Assembly: GCA_946410595.1 (NCBI GenBank)
Contig: CAMKAU010000009.1
Coordinates: forward strand, 1-41,662
Reading direction: 5' to 3'
Length of the DNA stretch: 41,662 nt
Source of the DNA: an uncultured Clostridia bacterium
GTDB taxonomy: Bacteria; Bacillota; Clostridia; Oscillospirales; CAG-272
Below, piece after piece: positions 26,936 through 35,821 of this stretch. The notes below the pieces were generated by a model that searched no databases, was not told the origin of the DNA, and saw nothing but the letters and a program-made list of their open reading frames with translations. Made by a program: the position numbers and the translations under genes. Position 1 is the first letter of the stretch, and every line of letters begins with the position of its first letter.

Positions 26936-28135
26936 ATGAAAATACTTGTTACAGGCGCAAAGGGCTTTGTAGGGCGCAACTTGGTCGAAAACCTGAAAAA
27001 CGTCCGGGACGGCAAAAACAGAACGCGCCCCGCTCTCCGGATCGACGAGATCCGCGAATACGATATCGATTCCGCGCCGGAGGAGCTCGACGCTTACTGC
27101 AAGGACTGCGATTTCGTCTTCCATCTGGCCGGCGTCAACCGTCCGAAAGATCCGAAGGAGTTCCGCGAGGGCAACTTCGGTTTTGCCTCCGCGCTTCTTG
27201 ACATGCTGAAAAAATACAACAACACCTGCCCGGTGATGCTCAGCTCGTCCATCCAGGCGACGCTGCAGGGGCGTTTCGGCGCGTCGGAGTACGGACTTTC
27301 CAAAAAAGCGGGAGAAGACCTCTTTTTCGCCTACGCCGAAGAAACCGGCGCAAAGGCGCTCGTTTACCGCTTTCCCAATCTCGTCGGCAAATGGGTGCGC
27401 CCGAACTACAACTCTGCTGTCGGGACCTTCTGCCACAATATCGCAAACGACCTGCCGATCACGGTCAACGATCCGTCGGTCGAGCTGGAGATGCTCTTTA
27501 TCGACGATTTGATCGACGAAATGTTCGACGCGCTGGAGGGAAAGGAACACCGCTGCGAGTTCGACGGCGTCCGGACCGTTCTTACCGAAAACGGCAGATA
27601 CTGCGCCGCGCCGGTCACGCATAAAGCCACGCTCGGGCGGATCGTCGAGTTGCTTTGCGTTTTTCACGATCAGCCGCAGACGCTGGTGATGCCCGCCATC
27701 CCGGACGGCAGCTTTGAAAAAAAGCTGTATTCCATGTATCTTTCCTATCTGCCGAAGGAGAAAGTCGCGTTCGATCTGAAGATGAACGTCGATGACAGGG
27801 GGTCGTTTACCGAGCTTCTCAAAACGGCCGACCACGGGCAGTTCAGCGTCAATATCAGCAAGCCGGGGATCACCAAAGGCCAGCACTGGCACAACAGCAA
27901 GTGGGAGTTCTTCATCGTCGTGTCCGGGCGCGGGCTGATTCAGGAACGCAAGATCGGCACGGACGAAGTCATCGAGTTTGAGGTCTCGGGCGAACGCATC
28001 CAAGCCGTCCATATGCTGCCCGGCTATACCCACAATATCATCAATCTCTCCGAAACGGAGAACCTCGTGACCGTCATGTGGGCGAACGAGATCTTCAATC
28101 CGGACCGGCCGGATACCTTCGGAGAAAATGTTTGA
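26936..28135 (+). CDS. CapF-like bifunctional SDR/cupin reductase of UDP-L-FucNAc synthesis
   Basis: [60 protein letters not shown]-terminal cupin [30 protein letters not shown]. Confidence 0.93.
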   Translation: MKILVTGAKGFVGRNLVENLKNVRDGKNRTRPALRIDEIREYDIDSAPEELDAYCKDCDFVFHLAGVNRPKDPKEFREGNFGFASALLDMLKKYNNTCPVMLSSSIQATLQGRFGASEYGLSKKAGEDLFFAYAEETGAKALVYRFPNLVGKWVRPNYNSAVGTFCHNIANDLPITVNDPSVELEMLFIDDLIDEMFDALEGKEHRCEFDGVRTVLTENGRYCAAPVTHKATLGRIVELLCVFHDQPQTLVMPAIPDGSFEKKLYSMYLSYLPKEKVAFDLKMNVDDRGSFTELLKTADHGQFSVNISKPGITKGQHWHNSKWEFFIVVSGRGLIQERKIGTDEVIEFEVSGERIQAVHMLPGYTHNIINLSETENLVTVMWANEIFNPDRPDTFGENV

Positions 28136-28142
28136 AAAGCCG

Positions 28143-28159
28143 CCGGCGGAGACCGCCGG
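28143..28159. other. Intercistronic GC-rich hairpin between capF-like and rmlA
   Basis: CCGGCGG-AGA-CCGCCGG perfect 7-bp stem; no T tract follows. Confidence 0.6.
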
Positions 28160-28191
28160 TCCGACGAAAACGATTTGAAAAGGAGTTCTCT

Positions 28192-29079
28192 ATGAAAGGG
28201 ATTATTCTGGCGGGAGGCGCCGGCACGCGGCTCTACCCGCTGACGATGGTAACCTCAAAACAACTTTTGCCCGTTTACGACAAACCGATGATCTACTACC
28301 CGCTCTCTACTTTAATGCTTGCGGGAATACGGGATATCCTGATCATTTCAACGCCGGAGGACACGCCGAAGTTCGAAAAACTCCTGGGGGACGGAAACCA
28401 GTTCGGCATCAAGCTCTCCTACTGCGTTCAGCCCTCTCCGGACGGACTTGCGCAGGCGTTTCTGCTCGGAGAAGACTTTATCGGCGGCGACGCGTGCGCC
28501 ATGGTGCTCGGCGACAATATTTTCTACGGCAACGGTTTTCGCCGTATTCTCTATGCTGCCGCGGAGAACGCCGAGCGCGGCGAACGCGCGACGGTATTCG
28601 GTTACTACGTGAACGATCCCGAGCGCTTCGGGGTCGTGGCGTTTGACGAAAACGGCAAGGCGACGAGCATCGAGGAAAAACCGCGGGAACCGAAATCCAA
28701 TTACGCCGTGACCGGCCTGTATTTCTATCCGGCCGGCGTTTCCGCCCGCGCCGGTCGGGTGAAGCCGTCCGCGCGCGGCGAGCTGGAGATCACGACGTTA
28801 AACGAAACGTATCTGAACGACGGCTTGCTGGACGTTCAGCTGCTCGGGCGCGGATTTGCCTGGCTGGATACCGGAACGATGGACAGTCTGGTGGAGGCCG
28901 CCGAGTTCGTGCAGACGATCTCAAAGCGCCAGGGGATCACCATCTCCGCGCCGGAGGAGATCGCTTACGTCAACGGATGGATCGGCAGGGACGAGCTCAC
29001 GCAATCGGCAAACCGCTACGGCAAATCGCCGTACGGCGCGCACCTGAAGGCAGTAGCGGAAGGAAAGATCAGATACTGA
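28192..29079 (+). CDS. rmlA: Glucose-1-phosphate thymidylyltransferase
   Basis: [56 protein letters not shown] aggag. Confidence 0.97.
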   Translation: MKGIILAGGAGTRLYPLTMVTSKQLLPVYDKPMIYYPLSTLMLAGIRDILIISTPEDTPKFEKLLGDGNQFGIKLSYCVQPSPDGLAQAFLLGEDFIGGDACAMVLGDNIFYGNGFRRILYAAAENAERGERATVFGYYVNDPERFGVVAFDENGKATSIEEKPREPKSNYAVTGLYFYPAGVSARAGRVKPSARGELEITTLNETYLNDGLLDVQLLGRGFAWLDTGTMDSLVEAAEFVQTISKRQGITISAPEEIAYVNGWIGRDELTQSANRYGKSPYGAHLKAVAEGKIRY

Positions 29080-29630
29080 TGAGCAACTTTACGTTTACCG
29101 AAACAAAAATAAAAGGCGTGTATCTGATCGACGTCAAAACCTACGGCGATCATCGCGGCTATTTTATGGAAACCTACAAAGAGTCCGATTTCGCGGAAGC
29201 CGGACTTTGCTATCGCTTCGTTCAGGATAATCAGTCCAGTTCCCGCAAGGGCGTTCTTCGCGGTCTTCATTTTCAGAAGACGCATCCCCAGGCAAAGCTC
29301 GTGCGTGTGATCAAGGGCGAAGTGTTCGACGTGGCCGTGGATCTGCGCAAAAACAGCGACACGTACGGCCGCTGGGTCGGCGCGTTGCTCTCGGAAGAGA
29401 ACAAGAGGCAGTTTTTGATCCCGCGCGGCTTTGCTCACGGCTTTGTCGTCGTTTCCGATTATGCGGAATTCGCTTATAAATGCGATGAGATCTATCATCC
29501 CGAGGATGAGGGCGGCATCATTTGGAACGATCCCGATATCGGGATCGAATGGCCGGACGCCGGCGCGTTTATATTAAGCGAAAAAGATAAAAACAATCCC
29601 ACTCTTGCCGAAAGCAGAATGGCGTTTTGA
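29079..29630 (+). CDS. rmlC: dTDP-4-dehydrorhamnose 3,5-epimerase
   Basis: GDHRGYFMETYKESDF, FVQDNQSSSRKGVLRGLHFQ, IPRGFAHGFVV; starts at TGATG overlap. Confidence 0.96.
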   Translation: MSNFTFTETKIKGVYLIDVKTYGDHRGYFMETYKESDFAEAGLCYRFVQDNQSSSRKGVLRGLHFQKTHPQAKLVRVIKGEVFDVAVDLRKNSDTYGRWVGALLSEENKRQFLIPRGFAHGFVVVSDYAEFAYKCDEIYHPEDEGGIIWNDPDIGIEWPDAGAFILSEKDKNNPTLAESRMAF

Positions 29631-29640
29631 GGTAAAAAAA

Positions 29641-30660
29641 ATGACCGTTATCGTCACCGGCGGCGCCGGATTTATCGGATCCAATTTTATCTTTCATATT
29701 CTGAAAGCTCATCCCGACTACCGGATTGTATGCCTTGACAAGCTGACCTACGCGGGCAATCTGTCCACGCTGAGGAGCGTCATGGATAAGCCGAACTTCC
29801 GCTTTGTAAAGCTCGATATCTGCGACAGGGAAGGCGTTTACAAACTCTTTGAGGACGAAAAGCCCGATATCGTCGTCAACTTTGCGGCGGAAAGCCACGT
29901 GGACCGCAGCATCGAGGACCCCGCGATCTTCCTGCAGACGAATATCATCGGCACGAGCGTTCTGATGGACGCCTGCCGGAAATACGGGATCACGCGGTAT
30001 CATCAGGTTTCGACCGACGAGGTCTACGGCGATCTGCCGCTCGACCGGCCGGATCTGTTCTTTACCGAGGAAACGCCGATCCATACCTCCAGCCCGTACA
30101 GCAGCAGCAAAGCGGGCGCAGACCTGCTCGTGATGGCGTACCACCGCACGTTCTGCCTGCCCGTGACCATCAGCCGCTGCTCCAACAACTACGGTCCCTA
30201 TCACTTCCCGGAGAAGCTGATCCCGCTGATGATCGCCAACGCGCTCGCGGACAAGCCGCTGCCCGTTTACGGCGAGGGGATCAACGTCCGCGACTGGCTC
30301 TATGTCGAGGATCACTGCAAGGCAATTGATCTTATCATCCACAAGGGCAGAGCCGGCGAGATCTACAACGTCGGCGGGCATAACGAGATGCGTAATATCG
30401 ATATCGTCAAGCTCATCTGCAAGGAACTCGGGAAGCCGGAATCTCTCATCACTCACGTTGCCGACCGCAAGGGGCACGATATGCGGTACGCGATCGACCC
30501 GACAAAGATCCATCATGAGCTCGGCTGGCTGCCGGAAACGAAGTTCGGGGACGGGATAAGAAAAACGATCCGGTGGTATCTCGAAAATCGGGATTGGTGG
30601 GAAGAGATCATCTCGGGCGAGTACCAAAACTATTATGCGAAAATGTACGGGAACAGATGA
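29641..30660 (+). CDS. rmlB: dTDP-glucose 4,6-dehydratase
   Basis: VIVTGGAGFIGSNFIFHILKAHPDYRIVCLDKLTYAGNL, AAESHVDRSIEDP, SSPYSSSKAGADLLVMAYHRTF. Confidence 0.97.
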   Translation: MTVIVTGGAGFIGSNFIFHILKAHPDYRIVCLDKLTYAGNLSTLRSVMDKPNFRFVKLDICDREGVYKLFEDEKPDIVVNFAAESHVDRSIEDPAIFLQTNIIGTSVLMDACRKYGITRYHQVSTDEVYGDLPLDRPDLFFTEETPIHTSSPYSSSKAGADLLVMAYHRTFCLPVTISRCSNNYGPYHFPEKLIPLMIANALADKPLPVYGEGINVRDWLYVEDHCKAIDLIIHKGRAGEIYNVGGHNEMRNIDIVKLICKELGKPESLITHVADRKGHDMRYAIDPTKIHHELGWLPETKFGDGIRKTIRWYLENRDWWEEIISGEYQNYYAKMYGNR

Positions 30661-31574
30661 TGACGGTATTTGTTACGGGAGTCAACGGCCAGCTCGGACG
30701 CGACGTCGTCAAAGAACTGGTAAAACGCGGCTTTGACGCGGTCGGCTCCGATATACAGGAAGCGTATGACGGAACGGACGACGGCCCGGAGGGTTTTGCC
30801 GCGCGTTACGTTCCGCTGGATATCACCGATGAAGCGGCCGTCGGGAAGACGCTTGACCGCGTCCGGCCGGACGCGATCATCCACTGCGCCGCGTGGACTG
30901 CCGTTGACGCCGCGGAGGAAGAAGAAAACGCGCCGAAGGTTTTTGCCGTAAATGCGGCGGGAACCGAACACGTTGCAAAAGCCGCCAAAGCGATTGACGC
31001 AAAGCTCCTCTATATCAGTACCGATTACGTGTTTGACGGAACGGGGACAAGCCCCCGGGAGCCGGACGATAAGAGCTTTGCGCCCCTAAACGTTTACGGC
31101 AAAAGCAAACTGGAAGGGGAGTTCGCCGTAACCCGGAACACCGAAAAGTTTTTCATCGTGCGGATCGCGTGGGTGTTCGGGCTCAACGGGAATAACTTTA
31201 TCAAAACGATGATCCGCGTCGGAAAAACGCGCGATACCGTGCGCGTCGTCAACGATCAGATCGGCACGCCGACCTATACGGCGGATCTTTCCAGACTTCT
31301 CGTCGATATGATAGAAACGGAACGGTACGGCTTTTATCACGCGACAAACGAAGGCGGATACGTCAGCTGGTATGACTTTTGCCTGGAGATCTACAGGCAG
31401 TACGGGTTAGAGACGAAGGTCGTTCCGGTCACCTCGGCGGAATACGGGCAATCCAAAGCTGCCAGACCGGAAAACTCCCGCCTTTCAAAAGCCAAACTGC
31501 TCCAAAAGGGATTTGAACCGCTGCCGGACTGGCGCGACGCGTTAAAGAGATACTTACAGGAGGCAAACCTTTAA
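30657..31574 (+). CDS. rmlD: dTDP-4-dehydrorhamnose reductase
   Basis: VFVTGVNGQLGRDVVKELVKRG, HCAAWTAVDAAEEEE, STDYVFDG, PLNVYGKSKLEGE, VNDQIGTPTYTADL. Confidence 0.96.
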   Translation: MMTVFVTGVNGQLGRDVVKELVKRGFDAVGSDIQEAYDGTDDGPEGFAARYVPLDITDEAAVGKTLDRVRPDAIIHCAAWTAVDAAEEEENAPKVFAVNAAGTEHVAKAAKAIDAKLLYISTDYVFDGTGTSPREPDDKSFAPLNVYGKSKLEGEFAVTRNTEKFFIVRIAWVFGLNGNNFIKTMIRVGKTRDTVRVVNDQIGTPTYTADLSRLLVDMIETERYGFYHATNEGGYVSWYDFCLEIYRQYGLETKVVPVTSAEYGQSKAARPENSRLSKAKLLQKGFEPLPDWRDALKRYLQEANL

Positions 31575-31575
31575 G

Positions 31576-32700
31576 ATGAAAAAAATCATGCTCGTCTTCG
31601 GCACGAGGCCGGAAGCCATCAAAATGTGCCCCCTCGTGAATGAATTGAAGACCAGAAAGGGGCTTCAGACCGTCGTCTGCGTCACGGCGCAGCACCGCCA
31701 GATGCTCGACCAGGTCCTGGCGACCTTCGGCGTGGTGCCGGACTACGATCTGAATATCATGAAGGATCGTCAGACCCTTTTTGATATCACGACGAATATC
31801 CTGCACGGCATCAAAGCCGTTCTGGAGAAGGAAAAACCGGACGTCGTGCTGGTCCACGGCGATACCTCGACGACCTTTGTGACCGCGCTCGCGTGCTTCT
31901 ATCTGCAGATCCCGGTCGGGCACGTCGAGGCGGGGCTGCGCACCTATAACATCTACAGCCCCTACCCCGAGGAGTTCAACCGCCAGGCGGTCGGCATCGT
32001 CAGCCGGTATAACTTTGCGCCGACGCGCCTTTCCGCCGATAATCTCCTGCGGGAAGGGAAGGATCCTTCCACGATCTTCGTGACCGGCAACACCGTGATC
32101 GACGCGATGCAGCACACCGTCCGCGCCGACTACACCCACCCGGAACTGGACTGGGTGGGCGACGGGAAGCTGATCTTCATCACGGCACACCGCCGCGAAA
32201 ACCTCGGGGAGCCGATGCACCATATGTTCCGCGCCATCCGGCGGGTGCTGGACGAACACCCCGAGTGCAAGGCGGTCTATCCTATCCATATGAATCCCGT
32301 TGTGCGCCAGGCCGCCGACGAGGAGCTCGGCGACTGCAAGCAGATCCATATCATCGAGCCGATCGAGGTATTTGACTGCCACAATTTTGAGGCGCGGTGC
32401 CATCTCTGTCTGACCGACAGCGGCGGGATCCAGGAAGAATGTCCGTCCTACGGCAAGCCGGTGCTCGTGATGCGCGATACCACGGAACGTCCGGAAGGCG
32501 TGACGGCGGGAACGCTCCGCCTGGTCGGAACGAAGGAAGAGGTCATCTACCGCAACTTCAAAGAATTGCTCGAGGATCCGGAAGCGTACGCGAAGATGTC
32601 GCGCGCCTGCAACCCCTATGGGGACGGACACGCCTGCAAGCGGATCGCGGATATTCTGGAGTTCGGCGAATACGAGCCGTGGGAAGCAAAGTTTGTTTGA
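31576..32700 (+). CDS. wecB: UDP-N-acetylglucosamine 2-epimerase (non-hydrolysing)
   Basis: KKIMLVFGTRPEAIKMCPLVNELK, VLVHGDTSTTFVTALACFYLQIPVGHVEAGLRTYNIYSPYPEEFNR, TAHRRENLGEP, LTDSGGIQEECPSYGKPVLVMRDTTERPEG. Confidence 0.96.
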   Translation: MKKIMLVFGTRPEAIKMCPLVNELKTRKGLQTVVCVTAQHRQMLDQVLATFGVVPDYDLNIMKDRQTLFDITTNILHGIKAVLEKEKPDVVLVHGDTSTTFVTALACFYLQIPVGHVEAGLRTYNIYSPYPEEFNRQAVGIVSRYNFAPTRLSADNLLREGKDPSTIFVTGNTVIDAMQHTVRADYTHPELDWVGDGKLIFITAHRRENLGEPMHHMFRAIRRVLDEHPECKAVYPIHMNPVVRQAADEELGDCKQIHIIEPIEVFDCHNFEARCHLCLTDSGGIQEECPSYGKPVLVMRDTTERPEGVTAGTLRLVGTKEEVIYRNFKELLEDPEAYAKMSRACNPYGDGHACKRIADILEFGEYEPWEAKFV

Positions 32701-32734
32701 GAAAAAAAGGAAAGACAGCAAAGAGGGAGGTACT

Positions 32735-34165
32735 ATGTACGATATTCTGATCATCGGCGGAGGCGTCGTCGGTTCGCTTTGCGCAGAAGCGTTTTCCGGA
32801 TACGGCGCATCCGTCCGGGTGCTGGAGGCGCAGAGCGACGTTGCGATGGGCGCGTCGGGCGCGAACAGCGGGATCGTCCACGCCGGTTTCGACGCAAAAC
32901 CCGGCTCTCTCAAGGCGCGCTTCAACGTGGAGGGCGCTTGCCTGATGCCCGCGCTTTGCGCGCGCCTCGGCGTGAAATACGTGAACAACGGCTCCCTCGT
33001 CGTCGGTTTTCCCGGGGACGAGGGGGCTATTCGAGCGCTTTACGAGCGCGGAAAAGAGAACGGCGTTGCCCCGCTGGAGATCCTCGACGCCGCCCGGCTG
33101 CGCGAGCTGGAGCCGAACGTTTCCCCCGAGGCGACGGTCGCTCTTTACGCTCCCTCCGCCGGGATCGTCTGCCCCTACTCGCTGACGGTCGCCGCGCTCG
33201 GCGTGGCGATGGACAACGGCGTTAAGCTCTCGCTGGATTTCCGGGTTGACCGGATCGAGGACCGCGGCGACTGTTACCGCGTTTTCTCCGGCGAGCGGTT
33301 TTTTGACGGGCGGTATCTCGTCAACTGCGCCGGGCTGTACGCCGATGAGGTCGCCGCGATGGCGGGCGACAACTCGGTGAAGATCACCCCCCGCAGCGGG
33401 GAATACCTCCTGCTCGACCGCCGCTGCGGCAAAACGGTCTCCCGCACGGTTTTCGTCGCGCCTACCAAGATGGGCAAAGGGATCCTCGTCTCGCCGACGG
33501 CGGATGGTAATCTGATCCTCGGGCCGACCTCCCTCGATATCGAAGACAAAGAAGACAAACGCACCACGGGAGAGGGGCTGGCACGCGTCCTCGACGGGGC
33601 CAAACGCTCGGTCCCCGGTGTTCCCTCCGCCGTGATTACCTCCTTTACCGGGCTGCGCGCCGTCGGGAACACCGGCGACTTCATCATCAAAAAGAGCGCG
33701 CCGCGGATGCTGACCTTCGCGGGGATCGAGTCCCCCGGGCTGACCTCCGCGCCCGCGCTTGCCGGATACGCGGAAAAGACGCTGTGCGACGAGGGGATCC
33801 TCGCCGAAAAGAAACAGGACGCCGTCTCCTTCCGCCGTCCCGCCCGCTTCATGGCGGAGCTTTCCGCCGCGGAGAAGGACGCGTGGATCAAAAAGGACCC
33901 CGCCTACGGCAGGATCGTCTGCCGCTGCGAGGAAGTGACCGAGGGCGAGATCCGCGACGCGCTCCGCGAGAATCCCGTCCCCCGCACGCTCGACGGGATC
34001 AAGCGCCGCGTCCGCGCGGGAATGGGACGCTGCCAGGGCGGCTTTTGCTCGCCCGTGGTGATGCGGATGATCTCCGACGAGCTCGGGATCCCGTTTTCCG
34101 ACGTGACCAAACGCGGGCCGGGCTCTCCCCTGACCTTCGGCAAAACGAAAGGAGAGGACCGATGA
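32735..34165 (+). CDS. GlpA/LhgO-like FAD-dependent dehydrogenase with C-terminal BFD-like [2Fe-2S] domain
   Basis: MYDILIIGGGVVGSLCAEAFSGYGASVRVLE, GASGANSGIVHAGFDAKPGS, IVCRCEEVTEGEIRDAL...RAGMGRCQGGFCSP. Confidence 0.92.
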   Translation: MYDILIIGGGVVGSLCAEAFSGYGASVRVLEAQSDVAMGASGANSGIVHAGFDAKPGSLKARFNVEGACLMPALCARLGVKYVNNGSLVVGFPGDEGAIRALYERGKENGVAPLEILDAARLRELEPNVSPEATVALYAPSAGIVCPYSLTVAALGVAMDNGVKLSLDFRVDRIEDRGDCYRVFSGERFFDGRYLVNCAGLYADEVAAMAGDNSVKITPRSGEYLLLDRRCGKTVSRTVFVAPTKMGKGILVSPTADGNLILGPTSLDIEDKEDKRTTGEGLARVLDGAKRSVPGVPSAVITSFTGLRAVGNTGDFIIKKSAPRMLTFAGIESPGLTSAPALAGYAEKTLCDEGILAEKKQDAVSFRRPARFMAELSAAEKDAWIKKDPAYGRIVCRCEEVTEGEIRDALRENPVPRTLDGIKRRVRAGMGRCQGGFCSPVVMRMISDELGIPFSDVTKRGPGSPLTFGKTKGEDR

Positions 34166-35397
34166 AAGAGCGTTCCGTTCTGATCGTCGGCGGAGGCCCC
34201 GCCGGCCTTGCCGCCGCCGTCGCCGCCTACGACGCGGGCGTCCGGGACGTCCTGATCGTCGAGCGCGACTCCCGCGTGGGCGGGATCCTCAAGCAGTGCA
34301 TCCACCCCGGCTTCGGCCTGCACCGTTTCGGCTGCGAGCTGACCGGGCCCGAATACGCCGAGCGGTACGCCGAAGAGGTAAGACGGCGCGGGATCGAGGT
34401 GATGACCGAGACCTTCGTCACCGGCGTCACGCCCGAGCGCGTCGTCACCCTGCAGAGCAGGGAAGGGATCGAGGAGATCCGCGCCGGCGCCGTCGTACTG
34501 GCGATGGGCTGCCGCGAGCGGCCCCGCGGCGCGCTGAATATCCCCGGCACCCGCCCCGCCGGCATCTACACCGCGGGAACGGCGCAGCGCCTGATCAACG
34601 TGGAGGGCTACCTCCCCGGGCGGCGCGTCGTGATCCTCGGCTCCGGCGATATCGGACTGATCACCGCCCGCCGTATGACGCTGGAGGGAGCAAAGGTCCT
34701 CGCCGTCTGCGAACTGCTCCCCTATTCCGGCGGCCTCGCCCGCAATATCGAGCAGTGCCTCAACGATTTTGACATCCCCCTCCTGCTCTCCCACACCGTA
34801 ACGGAGATCCACGGCAGGGAGCGGCTGACCGGTGTTACCGTTTCGAAGGTGGACGAAAACCGCCGCCCGATTCCGGGCACCGAGAGGTATTTTGAGTGCG
34901 ACACGCTCTTACTCTCGGTCGGATTGATCCCTGAGAACGAGCTGACCGAAAAACTTGGCCTCCCGCTTGACCGCCGCACCGGCGGCGCCGCGGTGGATAC
35001 CGACCGCCAGACCGCGATCCCCGGCGTGTTCGCCTGCGGGAACGTCCTGCACGTCCACGACCTCGTCGACTACGTCTCCGGCGAGGCGGAGCTGGCGGGC
35101 AAGGCCGCCGCCGCGTACGTGAAGGGCGAGCTCGGCGGAGAAGAGAAGCTCGCCGTCACGGCGGGCGCCGGGATCCGGTATACCGTCCCGCAGCGCGTCC
35201 GCCGCGGGGAAACGGCGGAGGTGTACTTCCGCTTTTGCGACGTCAGCCGCAAGGTCGAGGTCTACGCCGAGGCGGACGGAACGCCCCTTGTCTCGAAAAA
35301 ACTTCTGCGCGCCGCCCCCGGCGAGATGCAGAAGCTGAAGGTCCCCGTCCCCGCCGACTCTGCAAATCTGACGATCAAAATGAGGCCGCAAGCATGA
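34162..35397 (+). CDS. NAD(P)/FAD-dependent oxidoreductase
   Basis: SVLIVGGGPAGLAAAVAAYDAGVRDVLIVERD, GMAMGCRERPRGAL-type loop (LAMGCRERPRGALNIPGTRPAG), VVILGSGDIGLITARRMTLEGAKV. Start is ATG 34162, not 33784. Confidence 0.92.
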   Translation: MKERSVLIVGGGPAGLAAAVAAYDAGVRDVLIVERDSRVGGILKQCIHPGFGLHRFGCELTGPEYAERYAEEVRRRGIEVMTETFVTGVTPERVVTLQSREGIEEIRAGAVVLAMGCRERPRGALNIPGTRPAGIYTAGTAQRLINVEGYLPGRRVVILGSGDIGLITARRMTLEGAKVLAVCELLPYSGGLARNIEQCLNDFDIPLLLSHTVTEIHGRERLTGVTVSKVDENRRPIPGTERYFECDTLLLSVGLIPENELTEKLGLPLDRRTGGAAVDTDRQTAIPGVFACGNVLHVHDLVDYVSGEAELAGKAAAAYVKGELGGEEKLAVTAGAGIRYTVPQRVRRGETAEVYFRFCDVSRKVEVYAEADGTPLVSKKLLRAAPGEMQKLKVPVPADSANLTIKMRPQA

Positions 35398-35750
35398 AAG
35401 AAAAACGTTACACTTGTATCATCTGCCCCTCCGGATGCGAGATCACCGCGGTCCTCGACGGGGAAAAGATCGTCTCGATCACCGGCAATACCTGCAAGCG
35501 GGGCGAAGCGTACGTGAAAAACGAGCTGACCTGCCCGATGCGCACCCTGACCACCACGGTCCGCGGTTTTTCCGGCCGGCCGGTCGCCGTCCGTACCGCG
35601 GACGCGATCCCGAAGGCAAAGCTCTTTGAGGCGATGGCGGAGGTCAACGCCTTCCGTCCCGCCCGCCCGGTCCGCTTCGGCGAAACGCTGATCGCCGACC
35701 TCGCCGCCACCGGCGTCCCCCTGATCGCCACCGCAAACGAGGAAGCATAA
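35394..35750 (+). CDS. DUF1667 Cys-rich protein
   Basis: YTCIICPSGCEITAVLDGEKIVSITGNTCKRGEAYVKNELTCPMRTLTTTVR; overlaps the upstream stop. Confidence 0.93.
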   Translation: MKEKRYTCIICPSGCEITAVLDGEKIVSITGNTCKRGEAYVKNELTCPMRTLTTTVRGFSGRPVAVRTADAIPKAKLFEAMAEVNAFRPARPVRFGETLIADLAATGVPLIATANEEA

Positions 35751-35755
35751 AGCCC

Positions 35756-35798
35756 GCCGCGCCGGCTGCCAAAGCAGCCGGCGCGGCTGGTTCTTTTA
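35756..35798 (+). terminator. Intrinsic terminator of the oxidoreductase operon
   Basis: 14-bp perfect stem GCCGCGCCGGCTGC-CAAA-GCAGCCGGCGCGGC followed by tggttctttta. Confidence 0.85.
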
Positions 35799-35821
35799 TC
35801 CGTTTTTCCGGAACGGAGTTT

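Noticed and set aside
31429-32988. 519-aa minus ORF
   Set aside because: Antisense to wecB and the start of the GlpA-like gene; no recognisable family.
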